NCBI RefSeq assembly: GCF_005222815.1
Contig: NZ_STGB01000001.1
Span: forward strand, 372,001-436,000
DNA: 64,000 nt
Origin: Roseomonas sp. AR75
Lineage (GTDB): Bacteria > Pseudomonadota > Alphaproteobacteria > Acetobacterales > Acetobacteraceae
Direction: 5' to 3'
This document shows, piece by piece, positions 8,941 to 17,034 of this stretch (the stretch's first letter is position 1; each line of letters opens with the position of its first letter). The translations under genes were made by a program, and so were the position numbers. The notes below the pieces were generated by a model. That model had not been told where the DNA came from, did not search any database, and saw only the letters and a list, made by a program, of their open reading frames with translations.

Positions 8941-10134
8941 TCACGACGCGGCCGGCGGTCCCGACAAGAGCCGATGGGTCCAGAGCGCGATGGCGGCCCC
9001 CAGCAAGGGCAGGGCGGCGACCAACGCGAAGGCCGCGGTGTAGCCGCCCAGCAGCAGGGCCAGCGCGCCGAACGCCATCGGGCCGACCACCACGCCGACA
9101 TAGGTGAGGCCCATCACCCCGCCGGCCGCCGCCCCCGCCGCGCCGTGCGGCGCGAGGCGCGCGACCTCGGCCATGGCGATGCCGGTCCAGCCATTCGCGC
9201 AGGTGCCGAACAGGCAGAGCAGTAGCAGCACCGCCGCATCCGGCCAGCCCAGCGCGAAGGGCATGGCGAGTGCCGCCGCTCCGGTGCCGAGCCCGATCAC
9301 CGCCAGCATCGGCAGCCCCGCGCGCAAACGGTCCGCCAGCACCGCCCAGGCGATGCGCGAGACCGCGCCGCTGGCCTGCACCGCCGCTGCCGCGGCGCCG
9401 GCGGCAACCGGGCTCCAGCCGAACTCGCCCACCAGCATGGTCACTGCGAAGGCGCCGAGCGAAAGCTGCGTGGCGGAAAACAGCGCGCCCATCACCGCGA
9501 TCGCGACCAGGCCGCGCCCGGCGCGCAGCACCGAAAGCGTGCCGAGTGCGGCCTTGCCGCCCGGCCCGGCGCCGCGCCCGGCATCCCAGGCGGCGCGGAA
9601 CGGCATGAGCGCGGCGACCGCGAGCAGCAGGAGCAGGGCGACGATCAGCGCGCCGTTGCGCCAGCCCAGCGCCAGTGCCAGCGCGGGCATCAGCAGCCCC
9701 GCCAACGTGCCGCCCAGCGGTACGCCCATCTGCTTCACGGCGAAGACCAGGTTGCGGCGCGGCGCGGGTGTCAGCCGCGTCAGCACCTGCGTCGCCGCGG
9801 GCGTGGTCAGGCCGTAGCCGATGCCGAGCAGCACCGCGCCGAGCGCGGCGCCCGGCAGCCCGCCAAGACCCAGCGCGACGCTGCCGGCAGCGCAGAGCAG
9901 CAGCGCAAGCTGTGTGCAGCGCGCTGGCCCCTGCCGCCGCAGCAGGCCGCCCGAGACGATGGAGGTGATGGCGGCCGCGGCGTAGATCACCGCCACCTGC
10001 GTGCCCACCAGCTCCGGCCCGACGCCGAGGTCGCGCGCCGCGATCGGCGCCAGCACCGGCAGGAGATACACGGCGAGCGTCGCCAGCACCTGTGCCCCGG
10101 TGGTCGCGACCAGCGCGGCGCCGAGGCCGTTCAT
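8941..10134 (-). CDS. MFS transporter
   Basis: A 397-residue protein with about twelve hydrophobic helices and MFS architecture (an Arg-rich loop after helix 2 in SGGLLRRQGPARC, and GIGYGLTTPAATQVL in helix 4). The start at 10134 overlaps the iclR stop (ATGA), which selects it over longer upstream frames. Coupling to an IclR regulator, and divergence from an acyl-CoA ligase, a dehydratase and a receptor, suggest uptake or efflux of the same organic acid. The substrate cannot be read from the sequence. Confidence 0.88.
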   Translation of the reverse strand: MNGLGAALVATTGAQVLATLAVYLLPVLAPIAARDLGVGPELVGTQVAVIYAAAAITSIVSGGLLRRQGPARCTQLALLLCAAGSVALGLGGLPGAALGAVLLGIGYGLTTPAATQVLTRLTPAPRRNLVFAVKQMGVPLGGTLAGLLMPALALALGWRNGALIVALLLLLAVAALMPFRAAWDAGRGAGPGGKAALGTLSVLRAGRGLVAIAVMGALFSATQLSLGAFAVTMLVGEFGWSPVAAGAAAAAVQASGAVSRIAWAVLADRLRAGLPMLAVIGLGTGAAALAMPFALGWPDAAVLLLLCLFGTCANGWTGIAMAEVARLAPHGAAGAAAGGVMGLTYVGVVVGPMAFGALALLLGGYTAAFALVAALPLLGAAIALWTHRLLSGPPAAS

Positions 10135-10916
10135 GCCTGCGCCAGGCGGCGTGAGAGCATCGCCGCCTCGTCGCGCAATTCCTCGCCGAGGCGCGCGAGG
10201 CCGATGCGGCGCAACTGCTCGCTGACGCCGACGATGACCAGCGCGTGGGAGACGCGGCCGCGCGGCATGACCGGCGCGGCGATGACGGTGACGCCGGCGA
10301 TGTAGCGGCCCTCGTCCACCGCATAGCCGGCTTTGCGCGTCGCCTCGATGTCGGCGCGCCATTCCGCGAGCGTTGGCGGGTTCTCCCAGCGCAGCATGGC
10401 GAAGCGGCGCTCGATCACCGGCCAGGCATGGCCGCCGAAGGCCGCGATGCAGCGGCCGGTCGCGCTGATGAAGGCGGGGTAGCGGCTGCCGATCTCCACC
10501 TGCAGCCGCAGCGCCTGACCGGGGCGGGAGATCGCCACGACCACCATGTGGTCCAGGCTCGCCGCCTCCACGCCGATCGTCGTCGTGCCGAGCTTTGACG
10601 AGAGCGCGTCGAGCACGGGCTGTGCCTGGTTGGCGAAGGCGTCGTACCGCAGCCGGCCGCGCGCCAGCGCCACCACGCCGCTGCCGAGCGTGTAGCGCTT
10701 GGTGGCGGGATCGACGGCGACGAGTTCCTCGGCGACGAGGGCGCGCAGGATATGCAGGCAGGTGCTGGGCACGATGCGCAGCGCCCGGGCGATGGGCTGC
10801 ACGCCCATCGGCGCCTCGCTCCGCGACAGCAGGCGGAGGATCGCAGCGGCCCGGGCCACGGCCGGGACGGCGCGAAGCACCATGCCGGGGTCCGCGCTCG
10901 GATCGGGTGGCTGCAT
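10131..10916 (-). CDS. IclR-family transcriptional regulator
   Basis: A 261-residue IclR protein. The N-terminal winged helix covers about residues 16-75 (AAAILRLLSRSEAPMGVQPI, then ARALRIVPSTCLHILRAL). The effector domain includes the region around YRYIAGV-like residues (EGRYIAGVTVIAAPV). In-frame starts exist at 10931 (TTG), 10925 and 10916. The ATG at 10916 was chosen because a promoter at 10951-10923 would place the transcript start at about that base. It is divergent from the acyl-CoA ligase and coupled to the MFS gene, so it probably regulates both sides. Confidence 0.9.
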   Translation of the reverse strand: MQPPDPSADPGMVLRAVPAVARAAAILRLLSRSEAPMGVQPIARALRIVPSTCLHILRALVAEELVAVDPATKRYTLGSGVVALARGRLRYDAFANQAQPVLDALSSKLGTTTIGVEAASLDHMVVVAISRPGQALRLQVEIGSRYPAFISATGRCIAAFGGHAWPVIERRFAMLRWENPPTLAEWRADIEATRKAGYAVDEGRYIAGVTVIAAPVMPRGRVSHALVIVGVSEQLRRIGLARLGEELRDEAAMLSRRLAQA

Positions 10917-10933
10917 GTTGTACATATACAACA
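10916..10933. promoter_or_regulatory. Candidate IclR operator, perfect 7-4-7 palindrome
   Basis: TGTTGTA, CATA, TACAACA is a perfect inverted repeat of seven bases around a four-base centre in a GC-rich background. It covers the -10 element of the predicted iclR promoter and the iclR start codon. It is also upstream of the divergent acyl-CoA ligase. The size and position fit an IclR-dimer operator, with direct autorepression by occlusion of the -10. Confidence 0.6.
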
Positions 10934-10951
10934 GGAGAGTTCATTTGACAA
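10923..10951 (-). promoter_or_regulatory. Candidate sigma-70 promoter of iclR, leaderless
   Basis: On the minus strand TTGTCA (10951-10946) and TATATG (10928-10923) are separated by exactly 17 bases. The expected transcription start, about seven bases past the -10, falls at or next to the ATG at 10916. No Shine-Dalgarno sequence precedes that ATG. A leaderless message is therefore likely. This is a consensus match by eye, not a mapped start. Confidence 0.5.
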
Positions 10952-11010
10952 CACGTGCGCTCCGCGCTTCTGTCCCGGCGCGGCTTGCCCGCAGGGAGTG
11001 GAAACGTCGG

Positions 11011-12573
11011 ATGGCACGGCTGACCGACAGCACCGACTACGCCTTTGCGCAGGCGGAGTTCGCGCCGGAGAAGCTGTGGGAGTTCTTCGACGGCACCCGC
11101 GACGCGCTGAACATCGCGCATGAATGCATCGACCGGCACGCGACGGATGCGGTACGGCTCGCGGTCCGCGTGGCGCATGCCGATGGAAGCGACGAGGCGA
11201 TCACCTTCCGCGCGATCGCCGATGCGTCCAGCCGCGTCGCCCATTGGCTGGCGCGGCGCGGCGTGCAGCCGGGCGACCGCGTGGCGGTGATGCTCGATCC
11301 GTCCCTGCCATTCTACGCCGCCATGTTCGGCGCGATGAAGCGTGGCGCCATCGCCGTGCCGCTCTTCACCTTGTTCGGGCCGGAGGGCATCCGGCTGCGC
11401 GTGGCGGACTGCACGCCGCGCGTGCTGCTGACCACGGCCGAAAAGGCCGAAGCTGCGGGTGGCATCGCCGGGGTCGAGGTGGTGGTCGCGGAAGACGCCT
11501 GGATGGCCGAACTCGCGGCGCTGCCAACCGACTATGCGGTGGCGACGCGCGCCGACGACCTCGCGCTGTTCCAATACACCTCCGGCACCACGCGCGCCTT
11601 GCCGAGCGCGGTGAAACACACGCATCGCGCCGTGGTCGTGCTGATGCTGGCCGCGCTGTACGGCACGGGCATCCGGCCCGGCGACGAATTCTTCTGCCCC
11701 TCCTCCCCGGCCTGGGGGCACGGCCTGGCGCATGGCACGCTGGCGCCGCTCGCGCTCGGCGTCACCACCGGCACCTATGCCGGCAGGTTCGATCCGGTGC
11801 GATTGATGCAGGCCTTGCAGGATTACGGCATCACCAACCTGTCCGCCGCCGCCACGCATTACCGCATGATGCGCACCAGCGGCCGCGCCGGCGATTTCCG
11901 CTTCGCGATCGAGAAGTTGTCCTTCACCGGGGAGCCGATCGATGCGGAGACGCTGCGCTTCATCGACGCGACCTTCGGCGTGCCCGCCTGCAGCATGTAC
12001 GGCACGACCGAGGTCGGCGTGGTGCTGGTGAACTATCCCGGTGCGCGCGATTTCCGGGTGAAGCCGGGTTCCCTCGGCAAGCCCGTGCCGGGATTGCGCA
12101 TGGAGGTGCAGCGCCCCGACGGCACGCCCTGCGCGCCAGGCGAGATCGGTGAGCTCAAGCTGTTCCGCCGCGGCGCCTGGGTGCCGACCAAGGACCTCGG
12201 CAAGGTGGACGAGGATGGCTATTTCCACCATGCCGGCCGCGCCGACGACGTGATCATCTCGGCGGGCTGGACAATGAGCGCCGTCGAGATCGAGGACGTG
12301 CTGCTGCAGCACGCCGATGTGAAGGAATCCGCCGTCATCGGCGTGCCGGATGCGCTGCGCGGCCAGGTGGTGAAGGCCTTCGTGGTCGCCGCGCGCGCCG
12401 GCGACGACACCTTCGCGAAGGAACTGCAGGACTTCACCCGCGCGCGGCTCAGCCAGCACGAATACCCCCGCCAGATCGCCTTCGTGACCGAGCTGCCGAA
12501 GACGCCGGCGGGCAAGATCAACCGCAAGGCACTGCGCGAGGCCGAGGCCGCGCGCGCCGCCGACGCCGCCTGA
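11011..12573 (+). CDS. AMP-dependent acyl-CoA synthetase (benzoate/acyl-CoA ligase type)
   Basis: A 520-residue adenylate-forming ligase that would activate a carboxylic acid as its acyl-CoA. The P-loop-like motif is at about residues 189-203 and reads YTSGTTRALPSAVKHTH. The usual Gly after TSGTT and the PKGV segment are replaced. Other core motifs are intact: YGTTEVG, the DLGKVDEDGYFHHAGRADD hinge region and the catalytic Lys in PAGKINRK. The start at 11011 follows a GGGAG; an upstream extension would run into the IclR operator. The next gene is a hot-dog dehydratase, so the acyl-CoA is probably further processed there. Confidence 0.87.
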   Translation: MARLTDSTDYAFAQAEFAPEKLWEFFDGTRDALNIAHECIDRHATDAVRLAVRVAHADGSDEAITFRAIADASSRVAHWLARRGVQPGDRVAVMLDPSLPFYAAMFGAMKRGAIAVPLFTLFGPEGIRLRVADCTPRVLLTTAEKAEAAGGIAGVEVVVAEDAWMAELAALPTDYAVATRADDLALFQYTSGTTRALPSAVKHTHRAVVVLMLAALYGTGIRPGDEFFCPSSPAWGHGLAHGTLAPLALGVTTGTYAGRFDPVRLMQALQDYGITNLSAAATHYRMMRTSGRAGDFRFAIEKLSFTGEPIDAETLRFIDATFGVPACSMYGTTEVGVVLVNYPGARDFRVKPGSLGKPVPGLRMEVQRPDGTPCAPGEIGELKLFRRGAWVPTKDLGKVDEDGYFHHAGRADDVIISAGWTMSAVEIEDVLLQHADVKESAVIGVPDALRGQVVKAFVVAARAGDDTFAKELQDFTRARLSQHEYPRQIAFVTELPKTPAGKINRKALREAEAARAADAA

Positions 12574-12593
12574 GAACCGGAAGGAAAACGCCC

Positions 12594-13748
12594 TTGTCCG
12601 CTGCCCTGGACGAACCGAAGACCCGCCTGTTTCCCAAGATCACCGAAGCCGCGCTCGACGAACTGCGCGCGCGCATCGGCGTGAAGATCGAGAACACCGT
12701 CGAACCCTGGTGCCACGAGGCCACGCGCGACAACATCCGCCACTACGCGCACGGGATAGGCGACGACAACCCGCTGTGGTGCGACCCGGCCTATGCCGAG
12801 AAATCCGTGCTCGGCGGCATCGTCGCGCTGCCGAGCTTCCTGTTCACCACCAGTCGCATCATCTCCGGCTATGTCGGTGGCATCCCCGGCGTGCATGCGA
12901 TGTGGGCAGGCGCGGACTGGACGTGGCACCGCTGGGTCCGCCGCAACGAGGCGATCACCACCGAGGCGTCGCTGAAGGACCTGGTGGAGCACAAGACGAC
13001 ATTCGCCGGCCGCTCCATCCAGCAGATCTACCATGTCCGCTTCTTCGGCGAGGGCGGCGACCTGGTGGCGGAAGCCGACAGCTGGTGCTTCCGCACCGAC
13101 CGCGACGCGGCGCGCGAGACCGGCACGAAATATGCCGCGCTGAAGCAGAAGGAGCCGCGCCGCCATACCGAGGCGGAGCTGCAGAGGATCTGGGACCTCT
13201 ACGCTGCCGAGAAGCCCCGCGGCGGGACGCCGCGCTACTTCGAGGACGTCCAGCTCGGTGAGGCGCTCCCCACCATGCCGAAGGGGCCGATGACGGTCAC
13301 CGGCTTCATCGCCTATGCGCAGGGTTGGGGCGGTCTCTACATCCGCGCCAACCGGCTCGCCTGGAAGCAGGTGCAGGCGCATCCCGGCCTCGGCATCCGC
13401 AACCGCTTCAACATCCCCGACTGCCCCGAGCGCGTGCACTGGGAGCCGGAGATGGCGCTGATGGTCGGCGCGCCCGGCGCCTATGATTACGGGCCGGAGC
13501 GCTGTTCCTGGCTGACGCACCACCTGACGGACTGGATGGGCGACCACGGCTTCCTGGTGCGCGCCACCAGCAAGCTGCGCCGTCACAACCCGGAAGGCGA
13601 CCTGCTGTTCATCGACGGCAAGGTGACGGGCAAGCGCGTGGAGGGCGGCCGTCACCTCGTCGACGTCACGCAGGAGGCGCGCAACCAGGATGGCGAGCTG
13701 TCGGTGGTCGGCAGCGGCGTGATTGCACTGCCTTCCCGGAACGGCTGA
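12594..13748 (+). CDS. MaoC-like double hot-dog dehydratase/hydratase
   Basis: A 384-residue protein with two hot-dog halves. The N-terminal half has the FAS1-type dehydratase features (RHYAHGIGDDNPLWCDPAYA, the active-site loop of MaoC enzymes). The second half starts near residue 220 with a MaoC-like PRYFEDVQLGEALP. It starts at TTG 12594, set by AAGGA nine bases upstream. It lies 20 bp after the acyl-CoA ligase and would hydrate an enoyl-CoA or dehydrate a hydroxyacyl-CoA product of that enzyme. The precise substrate is unknown. Confidence 0.82.
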   Translation: MSAALDEPKTRLFPKITEAALDELRARIGVKIENTVEPWCHEATRDNIRHYAHGIGDDNPLWCDPAYAEKSVLGGIVALPSFLFTTSRIISGYVGGIPGVHAMWAGADWTWHRWVRRNEAITTEASLKDLVEHKTTFAGRSIQQIYHVRFFGEGGDLVAEADSWCFRTDRDAARETGTKYAALKQKEPRRHTEAELQRIWDLYAAEKPRGGTPRYFEDVQLGEALPTMPKGPMTVTGFIAYAQGWGGLYIRANRLAWKQVQAHPGLGIRNRFNIPDCPERVHWEPEMALMVGAPGAYDYGPERCSWLTHHLTDWMGDHGFLVRATSKLRRHNPEGDLLFIDGKVTGKRVEGGRHLVDVTQEARNQDGELSVVGSGVIALPSRNG

Positions 13749-13782
13749 GATTGCGCGGAAACAAGCAAGGAGGAAACATCCG

Positions 13783-14736
13783 ATGCAACGCAGAACGATG
13801 CTGGCGCTGCCCATGGCGGCGCTCGCCGCTCCGGCCTTCGCGCAAAGCTGGCCGACGCGGCCTGTCCGGCTGGTGGTGCCCTATCCTGCCGGCCAGGGCA
13901 CCGACATCTTCGGCCGCCGCTTCGCCGAGTTCTACCAGCGCCGCTTCAACCAGCCCTTCGTGGTGGAGAACCGCGCCGGCGCTGGCGGCAACATCGGCTC
14001 CGCCGTCGTCGCCCGGGCCGAGCCGGACGGCTACACGCTGCTCTGGGGCACCAACGCGACCCATGCGGCGAACGAGTTCATGTTCAACGCGCTGGGCTTC
14101 GATCCCGTGGGCGACTTCGCGCCGATCGCTGCGATCCTGAGCCTTGGCATGGTGCTCTACACCGCGCAGGATTCGCCGGTGAAGTCGCTGGCGGAGTTGC
14201 TCGCCGCGGCGCGTGCGCGGCCGGGGCAGGTGACCATCGGCGTGCCGAGCACCACCGCGCGCGTGGCCGCCGAGATGCTGCGCGTCGCCGCCGGCGTGCA
14301 GGTGCAGCAGGTGCCTTACAACGGCAGCGCACAGGCGCTGACCGGTGCGCTGCGCAACGACGTGCTGGGCGTGGTGGACACCATCGCAAGCTCGCTCGGC
14401 TCGATCCGCGGCGACAAGATCCGTCCGCTCGGCGTGTCCCTCGGCAAGCGCTCGGAATCGCTGCCGGAGGTGCCGAACTTCCGGGAGCAGGGCGTGGATG
14501 TGGAGGTCACCGCCTGGAACGCCTTCTTCGCGCCGAAGGGTACGCCGGAGGCGATCATCCGCGCGCTGAACGAAGCCTCGAATGCCGCCCTCGCCGACAC
14601 GACGCTGCGCGCCAGCCTTGTCAATGGCGGCGCCGAGCCCCTGGGCGGGACCCCGGCCGATCTGGCGGCGCTGATGCGCAACGATCGCGCCAAGTGGAAG
14701 CCGGTGATCGAGAGCCTGGGGCTTCGCGCCCAATAG
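13783..14736 (+). CDS. Bug/TctC-family tripartite tricarboxylate receptor
   Basis: A 317-residue periplasmic receptor with a signal peptide (MQRRTMLALPMAALAAPAFA). Family hallmarks are WPTRPVRLVVPYPAGQGTD near the mature N-terminus and FVVENRAGAGGNIGS, which contacts the ligand carboxylate. A strong AAGGAGG eight bases upstream fixes the ATG at 13783. No TctA or TctB membrane gene is nearby, so it is an orphan receptor, as is common in lineages with expanded Bug families. Its place after a ligase and dehydratase suggests it captures the acid that the ligase activates. Confidence 0.9.
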   Translation: MQRRTMLALPMAALAAPAFAQSWPTRPVRLVVPYPAGQGTDIFGRRFAEFYQRRFNQPFVVENRAGAGGNIGSAVVARAEPDGYTLLWGTNATHAANEFMFNALGFDPVGDFAPIAAILSLGMVLYTAQDSPVKSLAELLAAARARPGQVTIGVPSTTARVAAEMLRVAAGVQVQQVPYNGSAQALTGALRNDVLGVVDTIASSLGSIRGDKIRPLGVSLGKRSESLPEVPNFREQGVDVEVTAWNAFFAPKGTPEAIIRALNEASNAALADTTLRASLVNGGAEPLGGTPADLAALMRNDRAKWKPVIESLGLRAQ

Positions 14737-14752
14737 CGGCCGCTACTCTATC

Positions 14753-14767
14753 GGGCGCTGTGCGCCC
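14753..14767 (+). terminator. Short GC hairpin after the Bug receptor gene
   Basis: GGGCGC, TGT, GCGCCC forms a perfect six-base stem with a three-base loop 16 bases past the receptor stop, followed by a smaller CCGG/CCGG repeat. There is no T tract, so intrinsic termination would be weak at best. It may mark the end of the three-gene ligase operon. Confidence 0.35.
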
Positions 14768-14790
14768 GGGCCGGAATCCGGGTAGACTTC

Positions 14791-14807
14791 ACATGTGCAG
14801 CACATGT
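14791..14807. promoter_or_regulatory. Perfect 7-3-7 palindrome upstream of the DUF3141 gene
   Basis: ACATGTG, CAG, CACATGT is a perfect inverted repeat. It extends with one offset base into CTTC on the left and GAAG on the right. It ends 25 bp before the DUF3141 start, just upstream of the GGAGGA ribosome site. It could be an operator or an mRNA hairpin near the ribosome site. The regulator is unknown. Confidence 0.45.
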
Positions 14808-14832
14808 CGAAGCGCCCGGAGGACAGGTGATC

Positions 14833-17034
14833 ATGGCGGCCCTGCCAGACCCGACCAGCTACGCCGAATACCTCCTCGACGCAGCGCAGCGCACCATCCT
14901 CTACTGGGACACGCTGCGTGAGCGCGGCAACAACTTCCTCAAGCATGCAATGGCGGGCAAGCCGCCTCTGCTGAAGTTCGAGCACGAATTGCTGCTCGAC
15001 GCCCGCAGCTTCGAACATCCCTGCAACTACGCCCTGCTGCGCATCCTGCCTCAGCCCGGCGACATGCCGACCGACGCGACCCTCCGCCCTTTCGTCGTGG
15101 TGGATCCTCGTGCCGGCCACGGGCCGGGAATCGGGGGCTTCAAGGAGGACAGCGAGGTCGGCATCGCGCTGCGCGTGGGTCATCCCGTCTACTTCGTCAC
15201 CTTCTTCCCCGATCCGGTGCCGGGGCAGAGGCTTGTCGACATCATGCGCGCGGAGGCGCGCTTCCTCGAACTCATCCGTGCGCGGCACCCCGATGCGCCC
15301 GGCGGTCCTTGTGTCATCGGGAACTGCCAGGCGGGCTGGGCGATCATGGGCCTCGCCGCTCTGCGGCCTGAGCTTCCCGGGCCGATCCTCGTCGCCGGCT
15401 CGCCGCTGTCCTATTGGGCGGGCGCGCCGGGGCTGAACCCGATGCGCTACACGGGCGGGCTGCTCGGCGGAAGCTGGATGACGCATCTGATGAGCGACCT
15501 CGGCGCTGGCCGGTTCGACGGCGCGAACCTCGTGCTGAACTTCGAGCAGATGAATCCGGGCAACACCTGGTGGAGCAAATACTACAACCTGTTCGACAAG
15601 GCCGACACGGAGCCGCCGCGCTTCCTGGAATTCGAACGCTGGTGGGGCGGCTACTTCCTGATGAACCGCGAGGAGATCACGGCGATCGTCGATGAGCTGT
15701 TCGTCGGCAACAAGCTGGCGCGCGGCGAGATCGGCTCGGCGGACGGCAAGGTGCGCGTGGATCTGCGCAACATCCAGTCGCCGATCTGCGTGCTGTGCTC
15801 CTGGGGCGACGACATCACGCCGCCGCAGCAGGCGCTGAACTGGGTGCTGGATCTCTACGCTTCGGACGACGATCTGATCGCGCAGGGGCAGACCATCGTC
15901 TACTGCGTGCATCCGAATGTCGGCCATCTCGGCATCTTCGTGTCGGGCTCCGTGGCGCGGAAGGAGCATGCCGGCTTCGTCGAGCTGCTCGAGTTGATCG
16001 AGAACCTGCCACCAGGCCTGTTCGAGATGAAGATCGAGGACAAGCTGCCGGGGGCTCGCGCGGAGGCGCTGGTGCCGGATCGCTACCTCACGCGGTTCGA
16101 GAAACGCAGCCTGGCGGATCTCGAAGCGCTGTCCGGCGACCGCGCAGGAGAGCGGCCTTTCGAGGTCGTGCGACGCGTCTCGGAGATCAACACGGGCCTC
16201 TACACCGAGTTTGTCTCTCCGGTCGTGCGTGCGGCGGCGACGGAGGTTGCGGCGGAGACCGCGCGGCTGATGCACCCCCTGCGCCTGCAGCGCTGGGCCC
16301 TTTCGGACCTCAATCCAATGATGTGGCCGGTCGGCGCGATGGCGCAGATGGTGAAGGCGCATCGTCTTCCCGCCGGGCCGGACAACCCGTTCCGCATCGC
16401 CGAGCGGCAGGCGGGCAAGGCGGTGGAGGACGCCTTGCAGAACGGGGCCAAGGCGCGGGACGCCGCCGCCGAACACTTGTTCAACGCGATCTACGAAGGC
16501 TCCGCCTTGCGTGCCGCGGTCGGCCTGCGCGATGCGCCGGCGCCGCAGCCGCTCGGCGCCGACCCCGTGCGGCGCGAGCTTGCGCGGCGCGAAGCGGAGG
16601 ACCTGCTGGGCCGCGCCGCCGAGGTCGGCCCGCGAGAAGGGCTGGTGCGGCTGCTGCTTGCTCTGTTCGGCACGAGCGGCGGCATTGACGAACGTGCCTA
16701 CCGTGCGCTGCGTGCGATGCGTGCCGAACTGCCGGAGCAATACCGGGCCTCGCCATCGCAGATGCGCGCGATAATCCGGCAGGAGGCACTGCTTCTCCAT
16801 ACCGATCGTGGTGCGGCGCTGCGGGCGTTGCGCGACATCTTCGCCGACCCGAAGGACCGCGCGGTCGCGGAAGCGGCGTTGCAGCGCGCGGCGGCCGCCG
16901 TGGGTGCGCGGATCGACATGACGCCGACCGGGCCCGTGGCGGTCCTGCTGAGGCCGGAGGCGGAGCCACCCGCCCCGGCGTCGAGGCGCAAGCGCGCTGC
17001 CGCGCTCAGTGGCCGCCCAGCACGAGGGTCGTGA
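14833..17034 (+). CDS. DUF3141 protein, polyhydroxyalkanoate-synthase-like alpha/beta hydrolase
   Basis: A 733-residue protein of the DUF3141 family, often annotated as 3-hydroxyalkanoate synthetase. The N-terminal 400 residues resemble an alpha/beta-hydrolase core (PFVVVDPRAGHGPGIGGFK, then VIGNCQAGWAIMGLAAL, with a Cys in the GxCxAG nucleophile elbow as in PHA synthases). A histidine follows in HPNVGHLGIF. The C-terminal 300 residues are helical and poorly characterised. GGAGGA at 14818 favours the ATG at 14833 over the GTG six bases earlier. The gene converges on an HlyD gene and overlaps its end by 29 bases. A role in storage-polymer or acyl-CoA metabolism is family-level inference. Confidence 0.8.
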   Translation: MAALPDPTSYAEYLLDAAQRTILYWDTLRERGNNFLKHAMAGKPPLLKFEHELLLDARSFEHPCNYALLRILPQPGDMPTDATLRPFVVVDPRAGHGPGIGGFKEDSEVGIALRVGHPVYFVTFFPDPVPGQRLVDIMRAEARFLELIRARHPDAPGGPCVIGNCQAGWAIMGLAALRPELPGPILVAGSPLSYWAGAPGLNPMRYTGGLLGGSWMTHLMSDLGAGRFDGANLVLNFEQMNPGNTWWSKYYNLFDKADTEPPRFLEFERWWGGYFLMNREEITAIVDELFVGNKLARGEIGSADGKVRVDLRNIQSPICVLCSWGDDITPPQQALNWVLDLYASDDDLIAQGQTIVYCVHPNVGHLGIFVSGSVARKEHAGFVELLELIENLPPGLFEMKIEDKLPGARAEALVPDRYLTRFEKRSLADLEALSGDRAGERPFEVVRRVSEINTGLYTEFVSPVVRAAATEVAAETARLMHPLRLQRWALSDLNPMMWPVGAMAQMVKAHRLPAGPDNPFRIAERQAGKAVEDALQNGAKARDAAAEHLFNAIYEGSALRAAVGLRDAPAPQPLGADPVRRELARREAEDLLGRAAEVGPREGLVRLLLALFGTSGGIDERAYRALRAMRAELPEQYRASPSQMRAIIRQEALLLHTDRGAALRALRDIFADPKDRAVAEAALQRAAAAVGARIDMTPTGPVAVLLRPEAEPPAPASRRKRAAALSGRPARGS

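Noticed and set aside
10945..10950. TTGACA as a -35 for the acyl-CoA ligase on the plus strand
   Set aside because: No acceptable -10 is found 16-18 bases downstream. The same DNA gives a better promoter on the minus strand for iclR.
8941..12459. Very long minus-strand open frame extending the MFS gene through the IclR and ligase genes
   Set aside because: High G+C keeps antisense frames open. The protein-like part is only the MFS segment from 10134, whose start overlaps the iclR stop.
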